A stretch of 64,000 nucleotides of DNA from Atopobiaceae bacterium. GTDB lineage: Bacteria; Actinomycetota; Coriobacteriia; Coriobacteriales; Atopobiaceae. Position numbers and translations under genes: made by a program. Each line of letters begins with the position of its first letter. The stretch's first letter is position 1. Below are positions 22,301-26,983 of the stretch, in pieces. The DNA is taken from the NCBI GenBank assembly GCA_017533825.1, contig JAFWIE010000036.1:20220-84219 (forward strand), written 5' to 3'. The notes under the pieces are model-generated. The model was given only the letters and a program-made list of their open reading frames with translations, was not told the origin of the DNA and searched no databases.

Positions 22301-22528
22301 GGACCCTATACCGTCGGCCAGGGCGACGTTACCGCGACGCTCAATCGCGCAGCTGCCGGCGAGGCCTTTGCACCATACACTGACGGAGTGACGTGGGAAT
22401 CGAGCAGTGATGTCGTCTTTACCGTTGATGGCAACGGTGCGCTCACCTTCAAAGGCGCCGGCACCGCCACCCTCACCGCCTACGTGAATGATGAGTCCGT
22501 GGCGACCGCCTCTATAGCGGTCAGGTAG
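1346..22528 (+). CDS. giant modular surface protein (MBG, Cna-B/SpaA, six beta-helix modules), 7060 aa
   Basis: The ATG follows AAGGGGG by five bases. A basic start and hydrophobic segment end in LYGC (Cys38), a possible lipobox. Order of domains: acidic linker about 371-430; four YDG-type MBG repeats about 728-1070 (the last degenerate); Cna-B/SpaA-like domains about 1070-1810; five MBG_2-type repeats about 1816-2260; six beta-helix modules starting near residues 2486, 3229, 4213, 4849, 5642 and 6301; Cna-B/SpaA domains between modules (about 4580-4845, 5395-5500) and after them (about 6690-6980), with one InlB/Listeria-Bacteroides-type repeat near 5560-5635; and a Big_2-like end. Beta-helix rungs read NGGAIY or GGGIY. 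There is no LPxTG or C-terminal membrane anchor. An in-frame TAG ends it, but the frame stays open beyond. The role is probably adhesion or glycan binding, by domain type. Base composition is visibly less GC-rich than that of the flanking genes. Confidence 0.9.
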   Translation: MSVQTNQKPHRTKSVRQAINAVTSVVVSISMVLSLYGCGSTETLSLTATALSSRASAAMSAVSFLRQASEAGKENGTPDDKSKHEEKSTSAEQSNDETPKQEWPRKLAETVKVDDTDRFVTVKVEYGEDAGIPYDAKLKVERLDENDDRKNLLRGLLQVGEGDYVAGYAFAKAALVVDDKEVQPSKPIDVIVETNLIEWSQSDAIEMALLGNADVTTLNVENLTGKDDAGNETADPPYSCVKFSAPALGEMGFASVAAEKYVTDMNGVMISVLGPRTKSVAVDEQQRDDELESGQALQKVLTFSTDPAHSWSSTLWVRAVDGRSEGERRGYAIGRMMHEGQLADELFGRDGTTEPVRVSAWDQVGLVWASEEEPSAEGPSDGMVNEAEGESSAQENDNQKEQVETREEGQTEQDAATEVESSSDGQQVVNQHSDEKSGEQNGRQTPLDLVSHGIDTTESVRSGAEELREDTVKGRGFEQESVTLEAKSGTSKDGVDVQLSVEHAEAIPADVTLEVSELKGAEAAKYRVPSEATLGAETDYFRVFDISLVGPSGIEYEPTAPVKVAIKLNDDEVPEETEVLHFSDNMVATNVGAVQTDDAFEFVTDEFSVYVVSGTVDESISGVAESDGNRPVFRLEVEDSVMLSEVLQELAYLYEDSVLSIDDVEDVSVSDTATGAASSLTVEEVTDESDPSTSRDWKLTVESPFESLTLNLSLRDSNTVAIDLKALIPVTIQADDETKVYDGYALSASGYSVSGLAEGDSIQSVTVEGTCTDVGTSTSRVEDAQIVNANGENVTATYEIKYMPGTLEVTKKPITITADNAEKVYDGTKLEKNTYTSTGLADGDVFDSVSVSGTQTLAGTTENVPSNARIVRPTEGSTVVDVNDNYDITYKNGTLKVTKRELNIIADSASKEYDGTALTKESYTTDGLAKGDSVENVTVAGSQTDAGTSENVPSAAKIVNSEQEDVTGCYNVTYTNGMLEVTKKNVKLTAASSVQVHDGALKTVDGFTVSADDAQLSGVKFGDSLSASGSGTAVGSYDVTFSNVTVGETTDASGNYVVGEVENGTLLVVEHAPLEKSLKSFKGNVASYQITINPNGLELNKGGKLTLRDTFSDNLSIDYASIRVDNDQVTYDYSGFTGTYVVPDKTPVNITYSTRVAGAAGTDASFGNTARLGVSKDGGFANWYSASVSETQTITPTGSDIEGTDGEYVIRLFAYAQNHMEEGLEGAVFQLLDANQRPITYRAGEQAGNAVTFETGSDGFVTVELNDGVVSLRKNTVYYLEMIEAPVSENGDGSYTYYQKDNTLFRFLITDDPSYEGNYNYFNGDVLKVRCYPEASGINVTKRFAGNYSPTDEQKNQIRFVLQKEDLARGKWVDVESHTYSEFSYGSMNFKAGRAGGEPLEEAVPYRLIEENDEIEGVDHSRSVTLTYQNKGQTIQEYNNEFVVDPDSNTYSFSFVYENTYIDHKLTLVKMNERAGELLPGAEFTVYTASDNAEVKTYTTDEEGTLEIRRDDEGANYVADTAYYVTETNPPQGYLTPKSPEKVYFYFSESGSGVPEGLPSDVTAVDLTTTYDTVVINNQTDTVSVPVTVTWPSDEPNGWPTDVDSVTVALYQSVNGGDATPVLRDGKPLAITLSNAKTFDNTTFASLPARDGEGNDITYSVKQNELAEYYTSYKVSSSGWYVIKNEHAVSVIVKKEWYNLNNEPLSADQASGKGSVKFDLYRTTTESESAATRSELESMLRSATPVKKGIELSSDNDWQETIASLQKQNAKGDKYYYYALEREDAMPRNNEDSYGIAPASDSSPRTLTIKNTQTPTTVIIGAEDLEKAYGQDDPAFAFTTEVQDDDCTISAPVLGDDGRYVVTVKKGTEETQISFACTREEGEDVGTYPIVPEGDSSQGNYRVRFDNGDLTITPAQVTVRGTATKVYGDADPTLVEITGLKDGDSIAYYAYRDIGEHKGNYRITVTGQTKQGNYEITYVNGYLTIESAPVTVKADDISRAYGEEDPALTVTMDGLKNQDAQSVIKYHIERAEGESVGEYPITVTGDGSQGNYTVTFEPGTFTITGHKVTVRAKNFAKTYGDDDPTWEAEVTGLKEGDTLDYSFSRAPGEDAGTYVITPAGEATQGNYSITYETGLLTINRAPLTVTPVDVVKPLTNPVTADPQLSVTFDKLRNGDDEIVPTAEYDSGTRTWTYTYAREGSANPEFSFTLTRTPGEAAGPYVIAASAHGERAKNYNTTYKTGTFTILATHNVTVNQKTLDMVDATNNPECTYIASLDLTGTGIEDYDVGGFENNQITFTLPNEGVSSKVLPIPSGAKLTITQETRNPDYTTTVAATDGTVSGTTVQIDSVDKASTINVTHTRISLPVQARAALRQTESGSADEEGAIEVEPLGYLGIARDSERNPIAQSADDLMGELDAQGIYNLPEDKYYVPDHLSVYNEESVVAANVQAVRYDADSGAWQYSTDGVGYTSFNDGERLKLFYKPKFICRVQADGQSFYTLKNALSHIGEIANDKKGTIEMLIESYTMPASDALTVPANYDITLTTANELGGDSVILRKRSFSAGHMITNGGKLTLGSIALDGNKNRVSANEAMLLNKGALTVGGGTVLQNASGVNGGALYVDGGSVEVQAGASFSGNKATNGGAIYFRDGSISIATTNITQNEAANGGAIYIGATQNNTHTLTLTTASSLTQNTATNGGAVYMAGGKVESGGAIADNSATNGGAVFVTNGTLHVADGSVNGNTATHGGALYMSGGILNMTGGSATNNTASEDGGMLYASNATVKVEGGVITGNVATTGNGGAILLASGTATVGGATIQNNAAANGNGGAICQEGGTLTATGTIDGENTAENGSAVYVQTGRATFDGCKITGNAATAGGAIGVGSEEARLFFAGDVQVKDNTWGDKTGNLYLDKDTDLVINTNGLGENADIGVHVSDEFLDTRGDVGCKFGTYTANANLSRFHNDVNPTLTASDNNYKIIWSQSIKVQVLRLSSYASAFPPAGSAALLASFSYAPKSQENDIYDLVMEMYDKFKTKITGDDLYAYSFASTARDFAQFLSAINWNSANQCWDFVEPGGATATDSNPTLKIYYSEGAYLSIVNNSAYDLTVDSMKVLNTDVPVYGYPTVKNNVTQSSFVPVTSEDLVLKRGENIKLLFPGAVNQNWTLTGTFTNPATGEAVGNADYAYTLDRTHGGTEQTATTDANGSLTHSGKTNGTAGGSYEILFGDPTYICKVTDSAGEHPFATLNAAWNYIVDNDLTYTMEDGTTRLGGTIEMLVDYLQPLNDVLNINEASFTSRRKEYSGYCLRLTTAATEGVQYPYVGKPGATRATISRDSDNGGAAVIAMPHKNEVRTETQCDAYLITENLSFDGKALAKKGNGGAISTANNVVTIKGCDFKGYQAQRGGAIFVAWGGLTVGGDETKDHCTFSNCTTGDKEDKTGGGAIWSTAQNIIVKNSDFDHCACESGLSQGGGIFHNIRKDGSVVYKDSEFPAFPTGYSANSSTQIIDCNFNDCYAEGGSGGTVESDSMQVTVKGCTFKGSYSNKNNANGGALNILHNDAWQSAEVYQNSKLEVIGSTFENCQTQKDNSSGGAICDQNSFEVTITNCDFINCRGYYGGAVRINQNSVPNVTVNALGSRFENCNAGNSGGAMNANVKTMTIRDSYQAEDGTTITKNAYVKDCTAPNYGGIYQIGDVEGSEVTVQNVYFDNCKSITGNGGALYVNARSLSITGTPRVSENDAYTFKDCTAGSSGGGVYHCPKSTPPDSKDELEDVSFYNCSASAQGGGARLIVATMSMSDAEVRACEAVAAGGGIYMQGKSTVTDCVFDGNRATGETGQGGSLYISSGAVGITGGTISKSIAVNGGGIYNRGALTINKGSGTSDAITSCAARTSGGGIYTTNAVTLDETTISDCYAVTSGGGIYQGGGDLLPYGTITGCYAGQGGGVYSNTYINMKDATKAATISDCHAASVVIAEDGSASADAELQPSNLGGGIYKAGAGNWDLKSSGVTISGCSAYDGGGVYYNTTGKLTYTAGNLYANEATNNGGAIYKNLGNINMTGGIIGGSKENANMAQLGAGIFVADGQNITIGGGRITHNVAEVGGAVAVGGNNANTQLLFQGAPVVKDNTKASGEKCNVYLNYDSNGIIRTSGTALDPGASIGVYVNDEQFAKHGDYGTPFGTYNKTNNLGSFINDRIYAGGLKGAGNNSQIVWGSYVCKITDASGNLLYTDATCEAPAVYTMLENNGSTDATSAFGALNNATPKLYNADGQYSGAYQIQMLVEDYGCTKQMKLTNGTKDITITTASKTPDECGFYYTGDAEYATIRRAATYNSMIDAAKMSSLTIENITIDGGSKEGWKSTAAGGIIFVAEGTQVHLNQNATLCNSDAQGYYGAGIRMQGRNANQLYINGAVIRNCVTTQYGGGISNKTGNIIMTDGLITECSAAYGGAVIVEGRMDMSGGTITANEAKDEGAGIDLRAASSSIHFSGNPVVTGNTMKGAACNVQLTQDKNGLIYAEGLDADAEIGIYTTGTIYNEHGKTGDKFGTWSNVANLHCFINDVTPTLRGYRNSTNAGDNLICWYIKSVLDVSKQVDSDWAADKTHSFNLEVKLHALVDNLPDFEPITFGDMTFNYDGDDPSTLVAIVPITSGQTKSTSGMPYEYLHNVEYTVTELFPESGNPYDTTNKKNEVSSTGVTVSGTLGENMSDDPLASSSVSKVEFTNERKKDDLTISKKVDEGTTGDNAIPFAFTLTLDDHTITKTYDADRFQDSDESEGTATSITFTDGVAHFALTHGQSIKIKDLPKELGFTVHEEQGAEFRAYVTEDAEAEINNSSSTGTIGELHHVSFRNVRIGLVCKIVNGDLGREQLFYREGNNPLAEPIPAIFEELEAAFETINAGTHFFTASGESAEPKLRVEMVRSHYTMNRPAVLAGGYNVTLGTALKTDQLYPYPTDAESPAVVRRGFDGESMFVANGTLSIDNIVLDGASVPDGGSDAYVASSEGGIVRASGSNKLTVTSNAVLRNSITEGKNGGAIWVGENAGLEMNGKITNCEALQGGGVYAADGFGGTVVGGITIGGIISGCKATAGNGGALYAGTFGGDDTLVTPIALTGSAQLTGNSAVGTDEDSGRGGAIYASADLAIDGTSVLVGNNTAANDGGGIYMGSDTTFTMSGGSISGNTASSGNGGGIWVQGETSITDGVFTGNKATTGKGGAIYAAPSADVTIAGENAALANNEAAQGGAVFAKGEVTVANGAITGNTASDAGGAVYVANDSSFTMSGGSISGNKSQQGAVSTGNAATLTLSGDASVTDNTAADGTTAMNVYLGYDTNAIINAHDLTGSSPIGVYVANGDDKAIYYNHGIAGRTFGTSGTANEKNLNKFVNDKDSGLKGVQGPNNRIMWPGKSLVIQVYQNKEDQQGEKTHPVGGAKFSLTNENGVKVWSGESNASTGVFSVPWGITESENGGTATFLKEENGSVTSVTYVLAQEEANQDTVRPAGTWKLTVGKDNTVTWEAVPSVDDGGNQVESVNRIVNVVAPSAPAILGNTFLLYNDVKPTITFDANGGILADGSSSTRTDGIDFSSTEVSHTYTINESNPTHDDSAFRAWSTVKNPTEGDGHEEYRQGDEMLFYRHSDDDDDVTLYALWSPVVCKITDRADNLLYVNGSPAVYTSLKAGFDAFNEAVFTLNGVKTTPRKIKMLVGEYEMTESVELARGKIAEFTTASPKDTDGYHGPNNACVIKRAASFDSGSMIVDNYTLVLRNITLDGAVKDASGNAKTIDGNGGIVTVVGNAAHLTLAQDTVLQNASVSGNGGAIYAYGSTSVAVSEGSKIVGCQAANGGAIYADRKMGAMSSQEADSTVSIEGGEIINNAATEGNGGGVYAVGAVNMSDGIVDNNSAETAGGGLYLESGVDFSMTGGSIKGNTATMSGGGVYVGDGGSFALTAGSIGGTESPNTAHFGSGVYLAGSAQLTGGSISYNGTEGVGDGGGIYIVSASNVALNGVELSHNRAQNGGGIYAANAPNEKETMLTLAGGNVSDNTASGNGGGIYLAERITLSMAEGTLGEGNEADLGGGAYVAGTYEFTGGSLRGNAAHGGAGAYVAKGGTMTVAGGSINGNQASKNEGGTEGNGAAVYVAGDETAHGTLNVTAGAISENVAAGSGGAVYLQDYAQMSVSDATISGNSASAVNGGAINAEGENARIYLSGSPSIFNNPGNAATTSQKNLVLSSDTTNIINTTGEGLTGGTVGVYVIDGDSLYDKHGVYNTPFGTFGEADTNREYAKYLVNDRNLALYGVTKGDDDDSIYWLDVVCKVTNDADLMLYKRVEVNGTSISVHVPAVFSGVEEGIEAVSGQLYRKSGSRYAAANSGAVKVKMLKDYTLGDQEIIAYEANRGLTLTTAETSVSSAMQSNGDSYVYTPASDAEGERLTKATLARGEGDGSMFTVNTPSNAFNVSNLIIDGDNNTMTTAGENGGAFNIVAVKTSVFDGVVLSNLNATDSGGAIYLASGALTLKDSRIEDCVAVKGGGVYVAGGAVSIAGFTTIRNNTASENGDGAGIYVVEGATLSLSGSPNFGGADMTNGNHKEGALDNATNGQMDYAMARQDIFLAGYEGGDAKSLVIAGPLDVEAGSIWVWAEQSKHYEMLDQFAVFANGVRNKMSAEALSKTFAAFRNAQVDTLTGCGGDYLTGQSGEGIKNLYWTGGFDFAFLKTDGNGDALNGATFTLFQADAEGTGILKDGQGKEVAYQQVVDGSKQSATATSKTVTKTNATKIKVKKGDSVVEKSVYGDGIVAFEKIPPATYFLKETVFPKVPNSDETYTFVYETYKLVLNGDGTYDIYTDAAGKTKAGTKEINTGDDAVTIYTVMNVPQEGRKVILRKVSVRKVSEDDDEYEYSSLAGATIRIYREDWTPYDDEDHKSVNPSGAFFVETLPYGTYHLVETEFPKGYDPNDDKTWYYYTLTVGPEGYKFNNSKGEEITLDVCGTYVEGPFKISLSSEGPYTVGQGDVTATLNRAAAGEAFAPYTDGVTWESSSDVVFTVDGNGALTFKGAGTATLTAYVNDESVATASIAVR
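8801..21413 (+). repeat. six capped beta-helix modules within the giant gene
   Basis: Each module opens with a cap of the type V-C-K-I-T-D...L-L-Y (nt about 8801, 11030, 13981, 15890, 18268, 20245). It then runs through many GG-A/G-I-Y rungs. Modules 1-5 close with a block of the type NVYL...I.T.G....IGVYV....HG..FGT...NL..F.ND, then a residue run ending in I-x-W. Module 6 closes differently, in a short LYW segment near 21413. Module lengths range from about 390 to 980 residues, so rung number varies while the caps are conserved. Confidence 0.75.
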
Positions 22529-23626
22529 TCCGAAACACCTGATGCGACCGTGTTGCAACCTCACGCAGGCGCTGGCTCACAGAATCATTACGATGGCTAT
22601 CTCGCGTGGAAGGAGATGAATACCGCTGCAGATTGGACAAAAAATGCGGTATGGGAAGAGCGCCGAGACGCTAACGGGAACACCTACCTTGCGCTAAGAA
22701 CGGACAGTGGCAACTACGTGCTTGTTTACTACAACGATACCTACTACAAGCCAACGGCAGCTGACGATGGGAGTGATCTGGCAGTCTCGCTTGCAGACGC
22801 GAACCATGTTAATAATTGGGATCCGGTGAGCTTTACGGTTGACCAACTCACCTCAGACGAAAGCTACTATTACCGAGATGGTTATAAAGTGCACTGGTCT
22901 TCTGTGGAGGCTCCTACAGGTGTTCCAGTCTCATCGTCTGGACCCGGATCGCGTTCTCTTAACGTCACCGACACTGGGGATTGGAATTATCGAGCGGATA
23001 TGTGGCTCAGCAAGGATTTCCAATACAATCGAGCAAAGCGCGAATGGGAACCGTATCGTGACGGCTGCACGGTCGTCTCCTGCCATAATGGAGGAACCGA
23101 TGTAACAGGTGTGGTTTGGCATGACGGCCGCTATTACAAGGCAAAAGACGCGAATGGCGTGGACACCGAAGTGAAGCTGCTCGGTTCTGGTTTCTCTGCG
23201 GAAGACCTTGAAGCGGGCGGCGGTACCTATAACGGCACTGATGTGATTTGGTTCGAGATTCCCGACCCATATCGTCAGGGTGAAGTATCGGAGGGCGACA
23301 ATCCGCCAACCTTAGGCGTGAAGCCGGACCATACTCTAGACAGCGCTCTCTCAGACGAAATTCAATACAATTCTTACCAATGGTATCGATATCGCGACGG
23401 CTGCATCGTTGCAGCGAGGAATAACGGAAACAATGAGTGGGGAAGGGCGACTCCCATTGTGTGGTACGAAGGGCACTACTACAAGCCGTCGATTCCGAAC
23501 CCCACAGATGTGACTATAGGTGTACTCAATGAGGGCTTTTATCCGTCGCATCTAACGGATAATGAAGAGCATCCATACGGTTATGGTTCAACGAGTAAGA
23601 CTGTTAGATGGCAGCTCAAAAGCTAG
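22529..23626 (+). pseudogene. in-frame 3' continuation of the giant gene after an amber stop
   Basis: After the TAG at 22526-22528 the same frame is open for 365 codons to a TAG at 23624-23626. Possible starts are poor: GTG 22550 has no ribosome binding site, and ATG 22616 abuts AAGGAG without spacing and lies inside the apparent domain. This suggests the segment was the C-terminus of the giant protein before a nonsense change, or is reached by readthrough. It holds three related units with the pattern Y-R-D-G-C/N ... V-W-Y/H-x-G-x-Y-Y-K, each about 90-130 residues and rich in Trp and Tyr, loosely resembling small carbohydrate-binding modules of the CBM5/12 type. No sortase signal is present. 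A separate gene with an atypical start remains possible. Confidence 0.6.
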
Positions 23627-23690
23627 TGGCTCGCGGTGTAGTTATCGAATGGCTTCTCGTGAAACGTTGAGCGAACGCTAGGAACCCAGC

Positions 23691-23726
23691 GACCCTCCCA
23701 TTGAATGCGAATCCAAAGGGAGGGTC
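23691..23726 (+). terminator. hairpin after the giant locus
   Basis: GACCCTCCC (23691-23699) pairs perfectly with GGGAGGGTC (23718-23726), 65 nt after the stop. A second smaller hairpin (CCTCCC 23776-23781 with GGGAGG 23800-23805) lies downstream. Confidence 0.5.
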
Positions 23727-23752
23727 ATCTCTCGTCCTTGCTCACCCTCTCC

Positions 23753-23778
23753 ATGTGACGACCCTATGTGACGACCCT
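23753..23778 (+). repeat. 13-bp perfect tandem repeat
   Basis: ATGTGACGACCCT occurs at 23753-23765 and again at 23766-23778. It lies in the 305-bp gap (23627-23931), which otherwise holds the two GGGAGG hairpins and no credible gene. Confidence 0.85.
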
Positions 23779-23931
23779 CCCGTCAATCCGATTGCAGATG
23801 GGAGGATTATCGGATTGCAAAGCCGGAATCGACAGATGTGGTTGTTCGTGCGCTTACGGACAGCGGCCATCGCTGCCGCGCGGGGCTTAAAACGTGCTAC
23901 ATTAGATGGGGACAAAAGCTTGGAGGTGCGC

Positions 23932-25824
23932 ATGTGGAACTATAACTTCGTGATGCCGTGCGCACTCATGCTCTTTACCACATTGGTGTACTACTTCAAC
24001 AAGCCGCGGCTGCCCATTCGGGTCAATCGTACTTTCATTGGTCTCATCGCCTTGCAACTGCTCTGCATGCTCGCCGACGTAACCTCGTCAAAGATGGACG
24101 AGAACTTCTCGTCGTATTCCGTCGAGGCGCTCTACCTTGCGAATGGCGCGTTCTTCGTCCTCTATCTTGCGCGTGCATACTGGTTCTATCGCCTCACGCT
24201 TGACATTGTCCACATCGGCTCGACGCCGCGTCGTTGGCTTGAGCGAGTGTGTGCTGTCCCGTTCGTGATTGCCGAGCTCGTTGCCGTCTCGAGCTACTGG
24301 ACTGGTGCGCTGTTCTCCATCACAAGCAAGGGATATACGAGCGGCCCCTTGTACAACGGCATCTATCTCTATTTCGTCGGATACATCCTGCTTTCGATAG
24401 CCCTTCTCGTGCGTCACGCCAAGCGCCTCAATCGGTATGAGTTCGATACGGCACTCGCCTTCAATGTCCTTCTCATCGCGGGCAATGCTGCGCGCTTCCT
24501 TTTGCCGAACATGCTGATAATCGATCTGTTCTGCGTCATGGCCATCAACATCGCGTTCTTGGGTTTTCTCAATCCGGACTTGTTTACCACCGAGCGAGGG
24601 CTCGCCTTCAATAAGGACGGCTTCAGGCTGCTGCTCGCACAGGCCTCTATGCGTGAAGACTATCATGTATTGGGTATCGTGCTGCAGAATTACTACCATG
24701 TCCGCGGCATGCTTGGCGGTCAGGAAATGGACGAGGCCATCACGCACATCAACGAGTGGCTGCTCGCAACTTTTCCCCAAACTGCTACGTCGTATCTGGG
24801 CGGCGGGCGATTCATGCTCGTGGGTGGGGAGCGCAACGATTGGGAGGACATAAGTCGTCGCATCAGTGCGCGCTTTGACGAGACGTGGCCCACAGAGTAT
24901 GGAGCGCTGCAGTTCAACGTGGCATTTGCATACGTAAGTGCCGAGTCGGGCCTCACCTCTGCCGACCAGATCAGCAACAACCTCACCATCGCGCTCGACA
25001 CAGCGCAGCAAGACCTCGCGGTAGGACGCGATGAGGCGATTGACCCGCACAGCATTCGGGAGGTCGACAAGCAGGTGAGTATTCTGCGCATGCTCGAATA
25101 TGCGGTACGCAACAACGAGGTTGAGGTGTACCTGCAACCGCTTGTTGATAGCAAGACGAGAAGGCTTGTTGCAGCGGAGGCGCTTGCACGCATCGACGAT
25201 GGAGAGGGTGGCATACTCTCGCCTGGGCAGTTTATCGCCATGGCCGAGAAGAGCGGCTACATCAATCAACTTGGCGAGATTGTCTTTGAGAAGACCTGCG
25301 CCTTCATTGCTGAGCACGATACGCAGGCCATGGGGTTGGAATGGATTAATGTGAACGTCTCGCCTATCCAGTGCCTGCAGCAGAATTTGGTTGAACGTTT
25401 CATGGTCATCCTGCGAGCGTACGGCGTGCGTCCCGAGCAGATTCACTTGGAGATTACCGAGCAGTCAATCGTGGACTATGCGCTCTTCAGCAAGCAAGTG
25501 TTGGCGCTACGCGATGCCGGCTTCGTCTTTGTGCTCGACGATTATGGCACTGGTCATTCCAACCTCATGCGTGTCAAGCGCTATCCCTTCGAGAATGTGA
25601 AGCTCGACATGGAGGTCGTGCGCGACTGGTTGCGCGCTCGCGACATCCTGGTTCCCTTGGTCGTGAAGGGCTTCAAAGAGACGGGCTATACCGTGACGGC
25701 CGAAGGCATCGAGACTGAAGAGATGGCCGATGCGGTGGCGGAGATAGGATGTGATTATCTGCAGGGCTACCTCTTCTCGAGGCCGATCGCGATGGAAGAC
25801 TTCGCACGCAAGTATCTCGGCTGA
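23932..25824 (+). CDS. membrane c-di-GMP phosphodiesterase (7TM, degenerate GGDEF, EAL), 630 aa
   Basis: The start is the ATG at 23932, preceded by GGAGG at 23922-23926; the upstream in-frame extension to 23701 has no ribosome binding site. Seven hydrophobic segments span about residues 5-220. A GGDEF-like domain follows with GGGRF in place of GGDEF, so cyclase activity is unlikely. The C-terminal EAL domain looks complete: AAEALARI, NVNVSP, LEITEQ, DDYGTG, VKLDM, GIETEE and QGYLFSRP supply the expected metal and catalytic residues. EAL domains hydrolyse c-di-GMP to pGpG. The likely role is a membrane sensor that lowers c-di-GMP. It is convergent with the acyltransferase gene, seven bases apart. 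Confidence 0.88.
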   Translation: MWNYNFVMPCALMLFTTLVYYFNKPRLPIRVNRTFIGLIALQLLCMLADVTSSKMDENFSSYSVEALYLANGAFFVLYLARAYWFYRLTLDIVHIGSTPRRWLERVCAVPFVIAELVAVSSYWTGALFSITSKGYTSGPLYNGIYLYFVGYILLSIALLVRHAKRLNRYEFDTALAFNVLLIAGNAARFLLPNMLIIDLFCVMAINIAFLGFLNPDLFTTERGLAFNKDGFRLLLAQASMREDYHVLGIVLQNYYHVRGMLGGQEMDEAITHINEWLLATFPQTATSYLGGGRFMLVGGERNDWEDISRRISARFDETWPTEYGALQFNVAFAYVSAESGLTSADQISNNLTIALDTAQQDLAVGRDEAIDPHSIREVDKQVSILRMLEYAVRNNEVEVYLQPLVDSKTRRLVAAEALARIDDGEGGILSPGQFIAMAEKSGYINQLGEIVFEKTCAFIAEHDTQAMGLEWINVNVSPIQCLQQNLVERFMVILRAYGVRPEQIHLEITEQSIVDYALFSKQVLALRDAGFVFVLDDYGTGHSNLMRVKRYPFENVKLDMEVVRDWLRARDILVPLVVKGFKETGYTVTAEGIETEEMADAVAEIGCDYLQGYLFSRPIAMEDFARKYLG

Positions 25825-25831
25825 AGTGACC

Positions 25832-26824
25832 TCATGCGGCTTGTCGGTCGAGCCAACCCCCACAGAACACGTAGCGGAAGGCCATGCATACACGGTCGGT
25901 CCCCAGAGCGATCGAAAGCATGATAGCCAGGCTGAGGGCGGCAATAACATGCAGAATCTCTCCTCCAGGCAAAGGCAGCACAAGTCTCAGGACGCGAATG
26001 CACCAAGGGTGCAGTAGATACACGCTAATGGTGTTACGCCCCACCATCGACGCAAGAGGCAGGTGCCGTGACGGCGTCACCAGAATCAGCATCGCACAGC
26101 ATGCAGAGGCGGCAAGTTGCATGATGATGCGCGCCTCACATTCCCACGTGTTGGCGTAGGGGGTGTCGCGATAGAGCACCTCCTTGGGACAGGCGCCGTG
26201 CGCATAGTGAAGCGCCATGAGGGCAGCGACGAGTGTGGCACACGCGATGCATAGACGTGCCCACCGTTTGGGATTAAGCTTGTCGATGCGAGCAGAAAGC
26301 TCCGCTTTGCCAGCATAGAAGCCACCGCAAAAGAAGGGGTAGAGCACGATGAGGCGCGACGCGTCGAGTATACCGCCCACCCAGGGAAGCCAACCGATGG
26401 CAATTGCGACGACGAAAGCGCCTGCGATGACGGCAAGACGGACGCGAGGTGTGCTCGCCCGCGCGAGTAGGGGAGTCGTTGCATACCAGATCACGCACGC
26501 GAGCAGATACCACAGCGTCCAGCGCGGTTGAAGGAGCGTCAGGTCATGCCACCAAGCTCGACCTGAAGTGAGGTTGCCCCACAGACACGAGAGCACCTGG
26601 AATTCCACATAGGGGAGGAGCAGCCCCCGCGCGACGCGCTGCGGTCGCCATCGCGCGAAGTAGCCGGTGACAAAGACGAATGCCGGCATGTGGAACACAT
26701 AGATGACTTGATAGAGCACGCCGGTAAGCGGCCCCGCGCTCATCACCACGAGGAGATGGCAAAACACCACCAGCACAATGAGTAGGCAGCGCAGGTTGTC
26801 GATGCGATAATCCCGTTCATGCAT
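25832..26824 (-). CDS. acyltransferase-3 family membrane protein, 330 aa
   Basis: The protein opens with RIDNLRCLLIVLVVFCHLL, the usual N-terminal segment of acyltransferase-3 / fucose 4-O-acetylase-like proteins, with the conserved R and H at the membrane edge. About ten hydrophobic segments follow, including one with the sequence TISVYLLHPW, another family hallmark. Members acetylate or otherwise acylate surface glycans and lipids using a cytoplasmic acyl donor. The substrate cannot be told from the sequence. No clear ribosome binding site precedes the ATG at 26824, so the start is less sure. Stands alone, convergent with the EAL gene. Confidence 0.8.
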   Translation of the reverse strand: MHERDYRIDNLRCLLIVLVVFCHLLVVMSAGPLTGVLYQVIYVFHMPAFVFVTGYFARWRPQRVARGLLLPYVEFQVLSCLWGNLTSGRAWWHDLTLLQPRWTLWYLLACVIWYATTPLLARASTPRVRLAVIAGAFVVAIAIGWLPWVGGILDASRLIVLYPFFCGGFYAGKAELSARIDKLNPKRWARLCIACATLVAALMALHYAHGACPKEVLYRDTPYANTWECEARIIMQLAASACCAMLILVTPSRHLPLASMVGRNTISVYLLHPWCIRVLRLVLPLPGGEILHVIAALSLAIMLSIALGTDRVCMAFRYVFCGGWLDRQAA

Positions 26825-26842
26825 AGGCGAATTCTATCATGG

Positions 26843-26879
26843 GACAGCGTGACGATGGGGATGGAGGGTGTCGCCACGC
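26843..26879 (+). repeat. REP-like dispersed element, copy A
   Basis: This 37-nt stretch matches 31172-31208 at about 31 of 37 positions, with GTGAC, GGGGA, GGAG and GTGTCG blocks in common. GGAGGG followed by CCTCCC can form a hairpin here. It lies between the divergent acyltransferase and DUF4342 genes. Confidence 0.65.
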
Positions 26880-26983
26880 TTCCTCCCACAGAATCTTAAT
26901 CCAAACATAATCTTTGGTGATGGGGACGCTAATCTCGCTCAGGCATCCTATACTCAAGTTGAAACACGGACGCGGAGGCGATC

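Noticed and set aside
23701..23931. N-terminal extension of the EAL protein
   Set aside because: The in-frame stretch starts with TTG inside a hairpin, lacks a ribosome binding site and is replaced by a well-placed GGAGG-ATG at 23932.
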